This document shows positions 42,851 to 51,217 of a stretch of 64,000 bases of DNA, one piece after another (the first letter of the stretch is position 1; the number at the start of each line of letters is the position of its first letter). A program made the translations under genes and the position numbers. This DNA is from Faecalibacterium prausnitzii (GTDB taxonomy: Bacteria; Bacillota; Clostridia; Oscillospirales; Ruminococcaceae), in assembly GCF_019967995.1 (NCBI RefSeq), contig NZ_CP065377.1:2356001-2420000 (forward strand), read 5' to 3'. The notes below the pieces were generated by a model. The model was given only the letters and a program-made list of their open reading frames with translations, made no database searches and was not told where the DNA came from.

Positions 42851-44539
42851 TCAGTCTGCTTCGTCAAGGATCTCAGTATCCAGAACAGTGCGTCCTTTGG
42901 CAATATGATATTTCACCGCAGGCAGGTGGACATTGGTAAAATACAGGCTGGTGTTGGGGTCGCAGCCGATGACTACCGCTTCGCCTCTGCCCGTCACAGT
43001 GCAGCGCAGTGCGTCGCAGCGGGCTTCGGCGGTGTTGTTTTCCACACCTTCGGCGTATCCCGGTGCAAAATTGGGCACGGCAAAGCCGCAGTCATAGGCT
43101 TCGCAATCGAAGCTGCTGTCAATTTCGTGATGGCGGCGGTGGCCGGTGGCCGTGGGGGTGATGGTGGTGGTGACCTCAATGCCAGGGAAGGGTGACCACT
43201 GCGCGGTCACCGTCCCGGCTTCAATTTCCCACGTTTTGCTCACCTTGCGCACGAACACGTTATCGTCTATCACAAAGGCCAGCATACTGTCTGGTGCGGC
43301 CTGATGGAGCACCTCCCGGCTGCGGGAGGCGCAGAAGCCGAAACGGGTATCGTAGGCAAATTTTGCGTACTTTTCCGGGAACTGTCCGTGGCCGTGCCCC
43401 TCGTTGACACCGGCGGCGTAGGCCGTTACCCGGCCCGCCCGCCGCTGCACCAGCATGTTGGCATAGGGCATGGGCTTGAGCCGCTCCAATGCGGGTATGG
43501 GCGCAGCCTCGGCAGACCAGAAGGGATGGTCGTCCGGCAAAGCAAGCAGCAAGAAGCTCTTCATGCCCCAATAGGGGCTGCCTGGGGCGTTGTACCGCTC
43601 GGCCATGTACATCTGCGGGTAGCAGTAGCCGATGGTGAGGATGCCGTCCCGGTCGAACATTTTCTGCCCCAGCCACCAGTTGAAGTTGCGGACGATGAGC
43701 CCCTTCATCACCGGCAGGGGCAGCGGTTCCAGCCCCGCCCAGATACAGGCCGCCCAGAAGCTGTTCTGAGCAAAGCGGTAGGTCAGGCTGCGTCCAAAGG
43801 GCAGCGCTGCGCCGTTGGCATCGAACCAATAGACAAACTGCTGTGCAAACAGCTGGGCCCGCTGGCGGTAGAGTGCGGCACGCCGGGGGTCGGTGTCGGC
43901 GGCAAATTTAGAGTACAGCAGTCCGTAATACTGGATGGCCCACGGGATGTAGTAATCCTTTTGCACGGAGGCGCCATCGGTGGACCAGCCGTCGCCGCTG
44001 TAATAGCTGTCGATTTTGCAAAGACCGTCCTCCAGCAGCTCCGGGCTGTAGGGCATGGCCACGCTTTTCAGGGCAAGGTTTACGAGGATGCGGAAAAACT
44101 GCCAGTTGCAGTCCGGGATGGTGTGGGCGTTGATCTGCCCAAGCCATGCGGCAAGGTTCTGTTTTTCGGTGTCAGAGAGCGATGTCCACAGCTTTTCCGG
44201 TTCGGTAAGAATGCCGCAGGCAATGGCGGCCATCTCCACATAGCACTGGTCGTACTCCCCGGTGGTGCCCCAGTATTCGGGGTTTTCCGGGTCAGTACCG
44301 GCGGCAAGTCCCTTGCGGTAGATGGTTTCAAACTCCGGGTCGGAGCCGCCGCCCACCCAGAAGGGCACCAGCGCCCACAGCGGGCGGCTGAAGGCTTCCA
44401 GCTCAATGGCATTTTGGTCGTAGGTCACGCCCGTATCGCCCAGATGCAGCCGGGCACAGCCTGCGGAATAATAAGGCTTGAGCGGGTCGAGAAATTTGTG
44501 CATCAGTGCGGTAAAATCCGCTTTGGTCTGCAAGTTCAT
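42851..44539 (-). CDS. DUF2264 domain protein
   Basis: A 562-residue soluble protein. The N-half (ALMHKFLDPLKPYYSAGCARLHLGDTGVTYDQNAIELEAFSRPLWALVPFW) is the DUF2264 signature; it is followed by an alpha-helical region rich in Trp and Tyr that resembles (alpha/alpha)6 toroid folds used by polysaccharide lyases and GH88/GH105 enzymes, and a C-terminal beta-rich part. No function is proven that I know of. It starts by TAATG overlap with the GH88 gene and precedes the beta-galactosidase, so a role in the same glycan pathway is likely (inference from context). No signal peptide. Confidence 0.85.
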   Translation of the reverse strand: MNLQTKADFTALMHKFLDPLKPYYSAGCARLHLGDTGVTYDQNAIELEAFSRPLWALVPFWVGGGSDPEFETIYRKGLAAGTDPENPEYWGTTGEYDQCYVEMAAIACGILTEPEKLWTSLSDTEKQNLAAWLGQINAHTIPDCNWQFFRILVNLALKSVAMPYSPELLEDGLCKIDSYYSGDGWSTDGASVQKDYYIPWAIQYYGLLYSKFAADTDPRRAALYRQRAQLFAQQFVYWFDANGAALPFGRSLTYRFAQNSFWAACIWAGLEPLPLPVMKGLIVRNFNWWLGQKMFDRDGILTIGYCYPQMYMAERYNAPGSPYWGMKSFLLLALPDDHPFWSAEAAPIPALERLKPMPYANMLVQRRAGRVTAYAAGVNEGHGHGQFPEKYAKFAYDTRFGFCASRSREVLHQAAPDSMLAFVIDDNVFVRKVSKTWEIEAGTVTAQWSPFPGIEVTTTITPTATGHRRHHEIDSSFDCEAYDCGFAVPNFAPGYAEGVENNTAEARCDALRCTVTGRGEAVVIGCDPNTSLYFTNVHLPAVKYHIAKGRTVLDTEILDEAD

Positions 44540-45699
44540 TACCAGTACATCTCCCAGTCTTTGGTCAGGCGGGTCAGCGCCTCCATGTAGAAATAATCGC
44601 CCCAGCTCGTGCATTCATCCACGCCCTCCGGGGTGCAGGTGTTGTAGGGGCTTTTTTTGCTGTAAGTGCCGTGCAGCAGCTGGCCGGAGCCGAGGGTGCC
44701 GGGCTTGACTGCGTAGTTTGCGGTCAGACTGGCCAGCATCTGCCGGGCAAGGGTGCGCCACTGGGCAGCTTCTTCCTCTCCCACATACTTGGCGGCTTCC
44801 AGCAGGCCGCAGGCCACGATGGCAGCAGAGGAGGAATCCCGCGGCTCGCCGCTTTCCGGTGCAAAGAGCATATCCCAGCAAGGCACCAGATCCTCCGGCA
44901 GGCGGGAAAGATAAAAGTCCAGCGCCTTGCGGAACACATTGAGGAACTTTTCATCGTGGGTGTAGGTGTAGCCGATGGCACTTCCGTACACGCCCCACGC
45001 CTGTCCCCGTGCCCAGAAGCTGTCGTCCTTATAGCCCTGACAGGTGCGTCCGCCCTTGGGGGTGCCGTCCGGGTTCATAAAGAAGGTGTGGTAGGTACTG
45101 CCGTCCGGCCGGAAGGAGTTTGCCAGCGTGGTGGCGGTGTGGGCAGCGGCGATCTCGCGGTAGTGGTCGCTGCCGGTCACCTGCGCTGCCCAGTACAGCA
45201 GCGGCACATTGAGCATGCAGTCAATGATATAGCGGTAGTTGCCGGGGTCATCCATGGTGCCCCATGCCTGCAAAAATTTTCCGCTGGGCTGGTAGCGGGT
45301 CAACAGCTGGTCGGCGGCGGCGATGGCGGCGTTTTTGCCGGTTTCGCTGCCCACCAGTTTCCACGCTGCCACGCAGGTGGGGCTGTACAGAAAGCCCATG
45401 TCGTGGTGGTCCACCTCCACCTTGCGGGCAATGCGGTCGGCAAAGCTGTCCACCTGAATCAGGGCAGCTGCCTTGAATTTTTCGTCCCCAGTGGCCTCGT
45501 AGGCCAGCCAGATCTCCCCCGGCCAGAAGCCGCAGGTCCACTGGTTGTTGGCACAGCCGGGGTAGATGCCGTTTACACTGGAATGATTCTGGCACTGCCA
45601 GGTGTACAGCGGCAGATTGGTCTCCACCTGCTTGCAGGCATCGGCCAGTGCCTGCCTTGCCTCGGCGTCGGTCATTGGGTGATTCGGATAGGTCTTCAT
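44539..45699 (-). CDS. GH88 unsaturated glucuronyl hydrolase
   Basis: A 386-residue (alpha/alpha)6-barrel enzyme that adds water across the vinyl-ether group of the 4,5-unsaturated uronic acid left by polysaccharide lyases, releasing it from the oligosaccharide. WTCGFWPGEIWLAYEATGD, DHHDMGFLYSP, the catalytic-region IIDCMLNVPLLYWAA and SFWARGQAWGVYG are GH88 hallmarks. No signal peptide, so cytoplasmic. It is coupled to the DUF2264 gene by a 1-base stop/start overlap. Together with the heparinase-like lyase at 54.4 kb it completes a lyase plus hydrolase pair. AAGGAGC ribosome site. Confidence 0.93.
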   Translation of the reverse strand: MKTYPNHPMTDAEARQALADACKQVETNLPLYTWQCQNHSSVNGIYPGCANNQWTCGFWPGEIWLAYEATGDEKFKAAALIQVDSFADRIARKVEVDHHDMGFLYSPTCVAAWKLVGSETGKNAAIAAADQLLTRYQPSGKFLQAWGTMDDPGNYRYIIDCMLNVPLLYWAAQVTGSDHYREIAAAHTATTLANSFRPDGSTYHTFFMNPDGTPKGGRTCQGYKDDSFWARGQAWGVYGSAIGYTYTHDEKFLNVFRKALDFYLSRLPEDLVPCWDMLFAPESGEPRDSSSAAIVACGLLEAAKYVGEEEAAQWRTLARQMLASLTANYAVKPGTLGSGQLLHGTYSKKSPYNTCTPEGVDECTSWGDYFYMEALTRLTKDWEMYW

Positions 45700-45740
45700 A
45701 AGCAGCTCCTTATCTCAAGAAGATTCTTTTTTCCTCTTTG

Positions 45741-45791
45741 CCAAGGGCTCCCCTATTAGGGGAGCTGTCTGCGAAGCAGACTGAGAGGTTT
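45741..45791. repeat. Single arm of the REP-like repeat between GH88 and beta-glucuronidase genes
   Basis: CAAGGGCTCCCCTATTAGGGGAGC, then CTGCGAAGCAG and ACTGAGAGG: same design as the right arm at 6878-6929. It reaches the last bases of the beta-glucuronidase gene, so it sits as a hairpin within the operon and may affect message stability. Confidence 0.75.
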
Positions 45792-47583
45792 ATTTGAAGT
45801 AAAACGTTGGAATGTCCTTCCAGCGTTCTCTCAGGAAGTGCGCCCCCAGCTTGGGGCGGCGGTCACGGGTAAACAGACCCTTTTTGTTGCCGTCCACCCG
45901 CATGGGGCCCTGCACGGTGTCATAGTCCGCAAAGTTCCAGACAAATTCTCCCACAAACCAGGGGCGCTTGTCAAACTCCGCATCCAGACGGCGGTAAAAC
46001 TCCACCTGAAACTCCTCGCTGAACATCTCGGCTCCGGCAGTGTGCAGACCGGCAAGGGTGTCTGCGCCGTATTCGCTCATCATCACAGGCTTGTGCTGGT
46101 CTGCCCAGAAATCCAGCTCCTGATTCAGGCCATAGCAGGCGGCATCCAGATCGCCGGACAGGTTGTACCAGCCGTAATAACGGTTGATGCAGACGATATC
46201 CATAGTGCGGGTAGTGATGTCCCTGGTGTAGTCGTTCTGGCAGCAGACCAGGGTGACGGGGCGGTTCTGCGGGTCCAGCTGATGGGCCAGCTCATAGAGG
46301 GGGTACCAGTAGTCGTAGGCATCCTGCGGGAAGTGTTCCAGATCCGGCTCGTTGCCAAGGCTCCACAGCACCACGCAGGGGTGGTTTTTGTCCCGCCGGA
46401 TCATCTCGGTCAGCACCTGCCGGTGATGCTCGGCGATGGGGTATTCCTTGTAGGGGTTCAGCACTGCCCCGCCGCCGATGCCCACCGCCGGGGTTTCGTC
46501 CATGACCAGAATGCCCTCCCGGTCGCACAGATCGTAAAACTCCTCAGCGTAGGGATAGTGGCTGGTGCGCACGGCATTGGCATTGGCCCAGTGGATGAGG
46601 TTTACATCTTTTACGTTCAGCACCGGGTCAAAGCCACGGCCATGGGCGGTAAAATCCTCGTGCTTGCAAAAGCCCTTGAAATAGAGCGGCTTGCCGTTCA
46701 AAAGCACCTGTGTACCCCGCACCTCGATGCTGCGCACGCCAAAGGTCTGGTCGTAGACGTCCGCCCCGCAGGTGATGTGCAGGGTATAAAGATAGGGCAC
46801 GCCGGGCTTCGGCTCCCAGAGCTGCACCTCCGGGATGGTCAAGGTGCCCGCTGCGCCCTCGGCGCTTGCAACAGCCTTGCCGTCAGCCTCCAGCACAGTG
46901 ACAGCCACCGGTGCGGTGCCCACGGTCTGGATGCGGTAATCCACCCTGCCATCCGTGTGCGGCACTACAGTCACATCCTCGATATACTCTTTGGGGGTGG
47001 TGTAGAGCACCACCGGGCGGTGGATGCCCGCATAGTTGAAGAAATCAAAGTTGGGGCGGTTCTGGGGTGCGGCGGCGCGCTTGGCAGCTTCTACGCTGGG
47101 GATGCCCGCATTGTCCGAGCCAAAGAAGGCCAGCTGGCCGTCCTCGTTGCCCACAGGCAGAGTGCTGTGGTTCACCCGGTTGTCGCAGGCCACGGTGAGC
47201 AGAGCCGTTTCACCGGGGCGCAGCAGTGCGGTGACATCGGCTTCAAAGGGGGTGAAGCCGCCCTTGTGCTGCGCAATGAGCTGACCGTTCAGCCAGACCT
47301 TTGCCGTGTGGGTCACCGAGCCAAACCGCAGCACCACCCGCTGCCCGGCGCAGAAGGCGGGCAGGGTGAACTTGCGCTGATACCATGCCCAGCCGTAGTG
47401 GCGGCGCAGGGCCGTGGTCTGGTCGTTCTGGTCGTTGTAGCTGGCAGGAACGGCGATGGGCTGCGTGTCCGGCAGGGGCTTTGCGGGGTCGAACTGGTTT
47501 TCCTCGCAGCTGCCCAGCGCAAACTCCCATGTGCCGTCCATGCTCAGTTTCAGGCGTGCTTCATTCTGCTCCGGATATAACAT
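45790..47583 (-). CDS. uidA: GH2 beta-glucuronidase
   Basis: A 597-residue GH2 enzyme that removes terminal beta-D-glucuronate. Jelly-roll and Ig-like domains are followed by the TIM barrel with WSLGNEPD (acid/base Glu) and MMSEYGAD (nucleophile Glu). The C-terminal GNKKGLF places Asn566 and Lys568, the N-x-K pair that holds the glucuronate carboxylate in known bacterial glucuronidases, so this is not a galactosidase. No long gut-type active-site loop could be judged by eye. No signal peptide. It follows the two permease genes after a terminator-like hairpin and precedes GH88. Weak ribosome site AGGGAAA. Confidence 0.94.
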   Translation of the reverse strand: MLYPEQNEARLKLSMDGTWEFALGSCEENQFDPAKPLPDTQPIAVPASYNDQNDQTTALRRHYGWAWYQRKFTLPAFCAGQRVVLRFGSVTHTAKVWLNGQLIAQHKGGFTPFEADVTALLRPGETALLTVACDNRVNHSTLPVGNEDGQLAFFGSDNAGIPSVEAAKRAAAPQNRPNFDFFNYAGIHRPVVLYTTPKEYIEDVTVVPHTDGRVDYRIQTVGTAPVAVTVLEADGKAVASAEGAAGTLTIPEVQLWEPKPGVPYLYTLHITCGADVYDQTFGVRSIEVRGTQVLLNGKPLYFKGFCKHEDFTAHGRGFDPVLNVKDVNLIHWANANAVRTSHYPYAEEFYDLCDREGILVMDETPAVGIGGGAVLNPYKEYPIAEHHRQVLTEMIRRDKNHPCVVLWSLGNEPDLEHFPQDAYDYWYPLYELAHQLDPQNRPVTLVCCQNDYTRDITTRTMDIVCINRYYGWYNLSGDLDAACYGLNQELDFWADQHKPVMMSEYGADTLAGLHTAGAEMFSEEFQVEFYRRLDAEFDKRPWFVGEFVWNFADYDTVQGPMRVDGNKKGLFTRDRRPKLGAHFLRERWKDIPTFYFK

Positions 47584-47606
47584 AACGTTTTCCCTCTATC
47601 CAAAAA

Positions 47607-47640
47607 ATGCGGGGCGCGGGGACTGCCCGCACCCCGCTTA
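47607..47640 (-). terminator. Internal terminator between permease and beta-glucuronidase genes
   Basis: GCGGGGtGCGGG/CCCGCgCCCCGC-type stem with a 4-base loop, followed on the minus strand by ATTTTTT. It lies between two genes of the same direction and could lower read-through from the transporter genes into the enzyme genes. Confidence 0.65.
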
Positions 47641-47651
47641 CGGGTGTTATT

Positions 47652-48512
47652 TTAGCCCTTGATACCGGTGGATGCAACACCCTGCACAAAATATTTCTGC
47701 AGAGAAAGGAATACGATCAGCACAGGGATCAGTGCCACCACAGAGGCCGCCATGATCAGGCCGTATTCTGCGGAATACTGGGTAATGAACATCCGCAGGC
47801 CGATCTGGATGGTCTTGAGCTCGGTCTTGGTCAGGTAGATCAGGGGGCCAAGGAAGTCGTTCCAGGTGTTCACGAAGGTGAAGATGGTCAGGGTGGACAG
47901 GGCGGGCAGGCTCAGAGGCAGCATAATGTGCCACCAGATGCCGTATTCGCTCAGGCCGTCGATGCGGGCGGCCTCACACAGTTCAGTGGGCACACCCTCG
48001 TAGAACTGCTTCATCAGGAACACGCCGAAGGCACTGAAGGCCTGCAGGCACATAATGGCCAGATGGGTGTTGTTCAGATGCCAAGAGCTCATCATCATGA
48101 ACTGGGGCACCATGTAGGCCTGCCACGGCACTGCAATGGTGGCGATGTACCCCAGGAACAGCACATTCTTGCCCTTGAACTGCATCTTGGCAAAGGCGTA
48201 GGCCGCAAAGGAGGAGGTGAACAGCTGCAACAGGGTGACCACCACCGTGATCTTGACCGTGTTCTTCACGAAGGTCAGCAGCGGGATCTGGGTCCAGATG
48301 TCCACATAGTTCTGCCAGCGGGGATTTTTGGGGATCCACTGGATGGGGAAGCCGAACACGTCCTTATTCAGCTTAAAAGAGGAGGACAGCATCCACAAAA
48401 AGGGCAGCAGCATGCAGGCTGTGATGACGATGAGGAAGAAATAGATCAGGAACTTGGAGATGAAATTGCGGCGCTTCTGAGAAGCGTGGTCTTTGCGTAC
48501 AGCAGTCGTCAT
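47652..48512 (-). CDS. Carbohydrate ABC transporter permease, MalG type
   Basis: A 286-residue inner-membrane protein with six hydrophobic segments and the EAA loop EGVPTELCEAARIDGLSEYGIWWHIMLPLSLPAL, which docks with the ATPase. Belongs to the CUT1 oligosaccharide group. The ATG at 48512 is preceded by GAAAGGAGG; it begins 17 bases after the other permease stop. The C-terminus KYFVQGVASTGIKG is a standard CUT1 ending. With the neighbouring permease and lipoprotein it imports an oligosaccharide, most likely uronate-containing from gene context. No ATPase gene nearby. Confidence 0.95.
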   Translation of the reverse strand: MTTAVRKDHASQKRRNFISKFLIYFFLIVITACMLLPFLWMLSSSFKLNKDVFGFPIQWIPKNPRWQNYVDIWTQIPLLTFVKNTVKITVVVTLLQLFTSSFAAYAFAKMQFKGKNVLFLGYIATIAVPWQAYMVPQFMMMSSWHLNNTHLAIMCLQAFSAFGVFLMKQFYEGVPTELCEAARIDGLSEYGIWWHIMLPLSLPALSTLTIFTFVNTWNDFLGPLIYLTKTELKTIQIGLRMFITQYSAEYGLIMAASVVALIPVLIVFLSLQKYFVQGVASTGIKG

Positions 48513-48529
48513 AGTTTCTTCCTCCTTTC

Positions 48530-49456
48530 TCAGTTCTCGCCCTTGGAGCCGCGGAACTGGATGATCGTAACGATCAGCACCAGTACAAACAGCACCATGG
48601 CAATGGCACTTGCGTAGCCGTATTTCGGGGTGTTGACGAAGGCAACATTGTAAATATAGTACACCAGCGTCATGGTGGCTGTGCCGGGGCCGCCCTGCGT
48701 GATCATGTACATCTGGTCGTAGACCTTGAAGCCGGAGATGGTGAGCATGATGACCACAAAGAAGGTGGTGGGACGCAGCTGGGGCAGGGTGATGTGCCAG
48801 AACTGCTGCCAACGGTTGGCACCGTCCAGCTCGGCGGCTTCGTTCAGGTCCGGGTTACAGCCCTGCAAGCCGGCCAGATAAATGACCATATAGTAGCCCA
48901 TGTTCTTCCACACACTGAACAGGATGACCGTCAGCATGGCGGTGTCCTTACCGGCAGCCCAGCGGGGCAGGTTTTCCACCGCCACGCCGAAGAACTGGTT
49001 CAGGATCATGTTGATGGGGCCCATGGAGGGGTTGAAGATCATGTTCCACACCGCTGCCACCGCCACCAGCGAGGCAACGTAAGGGAAGAATGCCACGGTG
49101 CGGAAGAAGTTGCGCAGCTTCACATTCTGGTTCAGCAGCACAGCCATGGCCAGCGAGCAGGCCAGCGTCAGCGGCACAGTGCCAATGACATAGACGATGG
49201 TGTTTTTCAGCGCCGCCTGAAAAATTTTATCGGTGGTGAAAAGCTTTACAAAGTTCTTCAGGCCGATAAATTCAATGGCGTGGCGGCCATCCCATGCGCA
49301 GAAGGCAAGCGCAATGGCGAACACCATGGGCACCAGTGTGAACACGCAGAAGCCAATGAAGTTTGGCGCAATGAAGGAATACGCGATCAGAGAATCGCGG
49401 GTCGATTTTTTTAGCACTTTACGGGGAGTTTTATTCTGGACAGTAGCACTCGCCAT
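48530..49456 (-). CDS. Carbohydrate ABC transporter permease, MalF type
   Basis: A 308-residue CUT1 permease with six membrane segments, starting after a basic tail (residues 1-20), and the EAA loop GLQGCNPDLNEAAELDGANRWQQFWHITLPQLRP. It partners the downstream MalG-type permease. Start at 49456 (MASATVQ) has GGAGG 8 bases upstream. A long hairpin separates it from the solute-binding protein gene. Confidence 0.95.
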   Translation of the reverse strand: MASATVQNKTPRKVLKKSTRDSLIAYSFIAPNFIGFCVFTLVPMVFAIALAFCAWDGRHAIEFIGLKNFVKLFTTDKIFQAALKNTIVYVIGTVPLTLACSLAMAVLLNQNVKLRNFFRTVAFFPYVASLVAVAAVWNMIFNPSMGPINMILNQFFGVAVENLPRWAAGKDTAMLTVILFSVWKNMGYYMVIYLAGLQGCNPDLNEAAELDGANRWQQFWHITLPQLRPTTFFVVIMLTISGFKVYDQMYMITQGGPGTATMTLVYYIYNVAFVNTPKYGYASAIAMVLFVLVLIVTIIQFRGSKGEN

Positions 49457-49484
49457 AAAAGAGCCTCCTTTCCGTTGACAAGGC

Positions 49485-49512
49485 GGGAGGGCGGGCAATC
49501 GCCCGCCCTCCG
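49485..49512 (-). other. Intergenic hairpin after the solute-binding protein gene
   Basis: GGGAGGGCGGGC/GCCCGCCCTCC with a 4-base loop and no T-run on the minus strand. Such stems often stabilise the upstream lipoprotein message relative to the permeases. Confidence 0.6.
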
Positions 49513-49559
49513 GTGTTTTATGATGAAGAAGGAGATGATGAGAAAGCAGCGGGAGACGA

Positions 49560-50876
49560 TCAGCCCAGAACTGCGGGAACCTGATCGTTCATGTTCTGGA
49601 TGCCCTCGTCCACGGTCTCGCTCATGGTCATAATGGCATCGTGCTCGGCGTTCAGGATGGTCTCGATATCCGATGCGTACTGGGTGTAGGGCATCTCCAG
49701 ATAGACATTGCTGGTGGTCAGCGCATCCACAGAATTGCTGTCTTCGGGGAAGCCCTCGGTGGATTTGATGATCTCAGCGGTAGCGTCAGAGCCACAGGCC
49801 GGGAAGGTGCCGGTCTTGGCAATAGCCTGTGCGCCCTCCTCGGAGACACACCAGTTGATGAAGTCGGCAGCAGCGTCTGCCTTGGGAGAGTCGGCGTTGA
49901 TGGCCAGGCTGGTCACAGTGCCCAGCGTAGAACCGGCAGCTGCACCGGCGGGGTGGGGGTACTTGACGATGCCCCAGTTGAACTTGGTTTCGGCATCCTT
50001 CATGTAGGCTTCCAGCGTGGAGATGAACCAGCTGCCCATGTTGACCATTGCGCACTGCTGGTTCTCAAAGGCGGCGGAGTAATGCAGAGAGGAGGTCTTG
50101 AGGTAGCCGTAGTCCATGCAGATGCCGTCCTTCTGCTGGGCAATGACCATATCGTAGGTGGGCTTCATGAAGTCGTAGGTGCCATCGATGATGGTGTTCT
50201 TGCCGTCCAGAATGGAGAACAGAGAAGCGGCGGAGCGCCAGGTGTGATAGTGGCAGCCATAGACCTTGGTATCGCCGGAGCCGCTGGTCATCTTGCGGGC
50301 CAGCGCATCGTAATCTTCCAGCGTCAGGTCATTGGAGGGGTACTCCACACCGGCCTTATCGAACAGGTCCTTGTTGTAGTACACCACCCAGAAGTCGCTG
50401 CGGAAGGGCACGGCGTAGAAGTTGCCGTCATCGGTAGTCAGCTGCTCGATGGTGCCGTTGAAATCGCCGGTGTCGCGGGTCAGCACCTCGTTCAGGGGCT
50501 TGAGGTAATCCAGATTGATGAGGTTTGCGTAGCCGGGAATATCCTTGATGGTCACGATATCCAGATCGGCGCTGCCGGCCAGCTGGGTAGCCAGAACGGT
50601 CATGTAATCGCTGGAGCCCAGATCCACCATCTCGATGGTCACGTCCTTGTGGCTTGCCATGTAGCCGTCGGCCATGGCCTGCCAGTAGGGGGTGGACTCC
50701 TTATCCCACACCGACCACTGCAGGGTAACAGGGCCTGCGGCTGCGGATGCAGCGGTGGAACCGGCAGTGGAGGAAGCAGCGGCAGAGCTGGAAGAGCCGC
50801 CGCAGGCGGTCAGGGCAGCAGCTGCGCCGCAGGCGGCGGCAGCGGTCAGGAACGAACGACGAGAGATCTTTTTCAT
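49560..50876 (-). CDS. Extracellular sugar-binding lipoprotein of the ABC importer
   Basis: A 438-residue family 1 solute-binding protein. The signal MKKISRRSFLTAAAACGAAAALTAC ends in the lipobox LTAC (Cys25), so it is lipid-anchored; the twin Arg in SRRSFL suggests possible Tat export. A Ser/Ala linker (26-47) precedes the binding lobe starting VTLQWSVWDKE. FRSDFWVVYYNKDLFDKAG and NMGSWFISTLEAY are typical of CUT1 binding proteins. First gene of the leftward glycan operon and therefore probably the most expressed. Ligand inferred from context to be a uronate-containing oligosaccharide. Confidence 0.94.
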   Translation of the reverse strand: MKKISRRSFLTAAAACGAAAALTACGGSSSSAAASSTAGSTAASAAAGPVTLQWSVWDKESTPYWQAMADGYMASHKDVTIEMVDLGSSDYMTVLATQLAGSADLDIVTIKDIPGYANLINLDYLKPLNEVLTRDTGDFNGTIEQLTTDDGNFYAVPFRSDFWVVYYNKDLFDKAGVEYPSNDLTLEDYDALARKMTSGSGDTKVYGCHYHTWRSAASLFSILDGKNTIIDGTYDFMKPTYDMVIAQQKDGICMDYGYLKTSSLHYSAAFENQQCAMVNMGSWFISTLEAYMKDAETKFNWGIVKYPHPAGAAAGSTLGTVTSLAINADSPKADAAADFINWCVSEEGAQAIAKTGTFPACGSDATAEIIKSTEGFPEDSNSVDALTTSNVYLEMPYTQYASDIETILNAEHDAIMTMSETVDEGIQNMNDQVPAVLG

Positions 50877-50967
50877 AAGTCTTGTCCTCCTTCAGGGCAG
50901 TGCGTTTTTTGTGCAGCGGTCTCCCCCGTGCCGGGGAGCCGCTCGCTTTTGTTGATACTAGAATACC

Positions 50968-51021
50968 GCAAAACAGCCCCAACCGGAATGGAATTATTCC
51001 GGGCGGGGCTGTATTTTTTGC
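50968..51021. other. Long inverted repeat in the leader of the solute-binding protein gene
   Basis: GCAAAAcAGCCCC...CCGGAAT against ATTCCGG...GGGGCTGTaTTTTTTGC. It is about 90 bases upstream of the lipoprotein start. It could act as an attenuator on the minus strand or as a terminator for any rightward read-through. Confidence 0.55.
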
Positions 51022-51078
51022 AGGCCTTTCTCAAAAAGATGCACTTTCTTATGCTGAAATCTGTACTTTCTTGATTTC

Positions 51079-51101
51079 TTGCACAGATTGCAAATGTGCA
51101 A
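51079..51101. promoter_or_regulatory. Candidate operator between the divergent transporter and two-component genes
   Basis: Perfect 7-base inverted repeat TTGCACA-n9-TGTGCAA in the 335-base intergenic region. A binding site of the adjacent AraC-type response regulator is plausible but unproven. Confidence 0.4.
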
Positions 51102-51146
51102 CAAATAAAAACAGTACAATGTATACAAAAATCATGCAAAAAGCCG

Positions 51147-51175
51147 TTGACAAAGGCCGCAAAAATCAGTACTGT
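51147..51175 (+). promoter_or_regulatory. Predicted promoter of the YesM/YesN-type operon
   Basis: TTGACA (51147-51152), 17-base gap, TACTGT (51170-51175), 43 bases before the start. Confidence 0.55.
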
Positions 51176-51217
51176 ATAAATTGGAAGCTGTCCAATGAAA
51201 GGGAAAGGAGAATGCGT

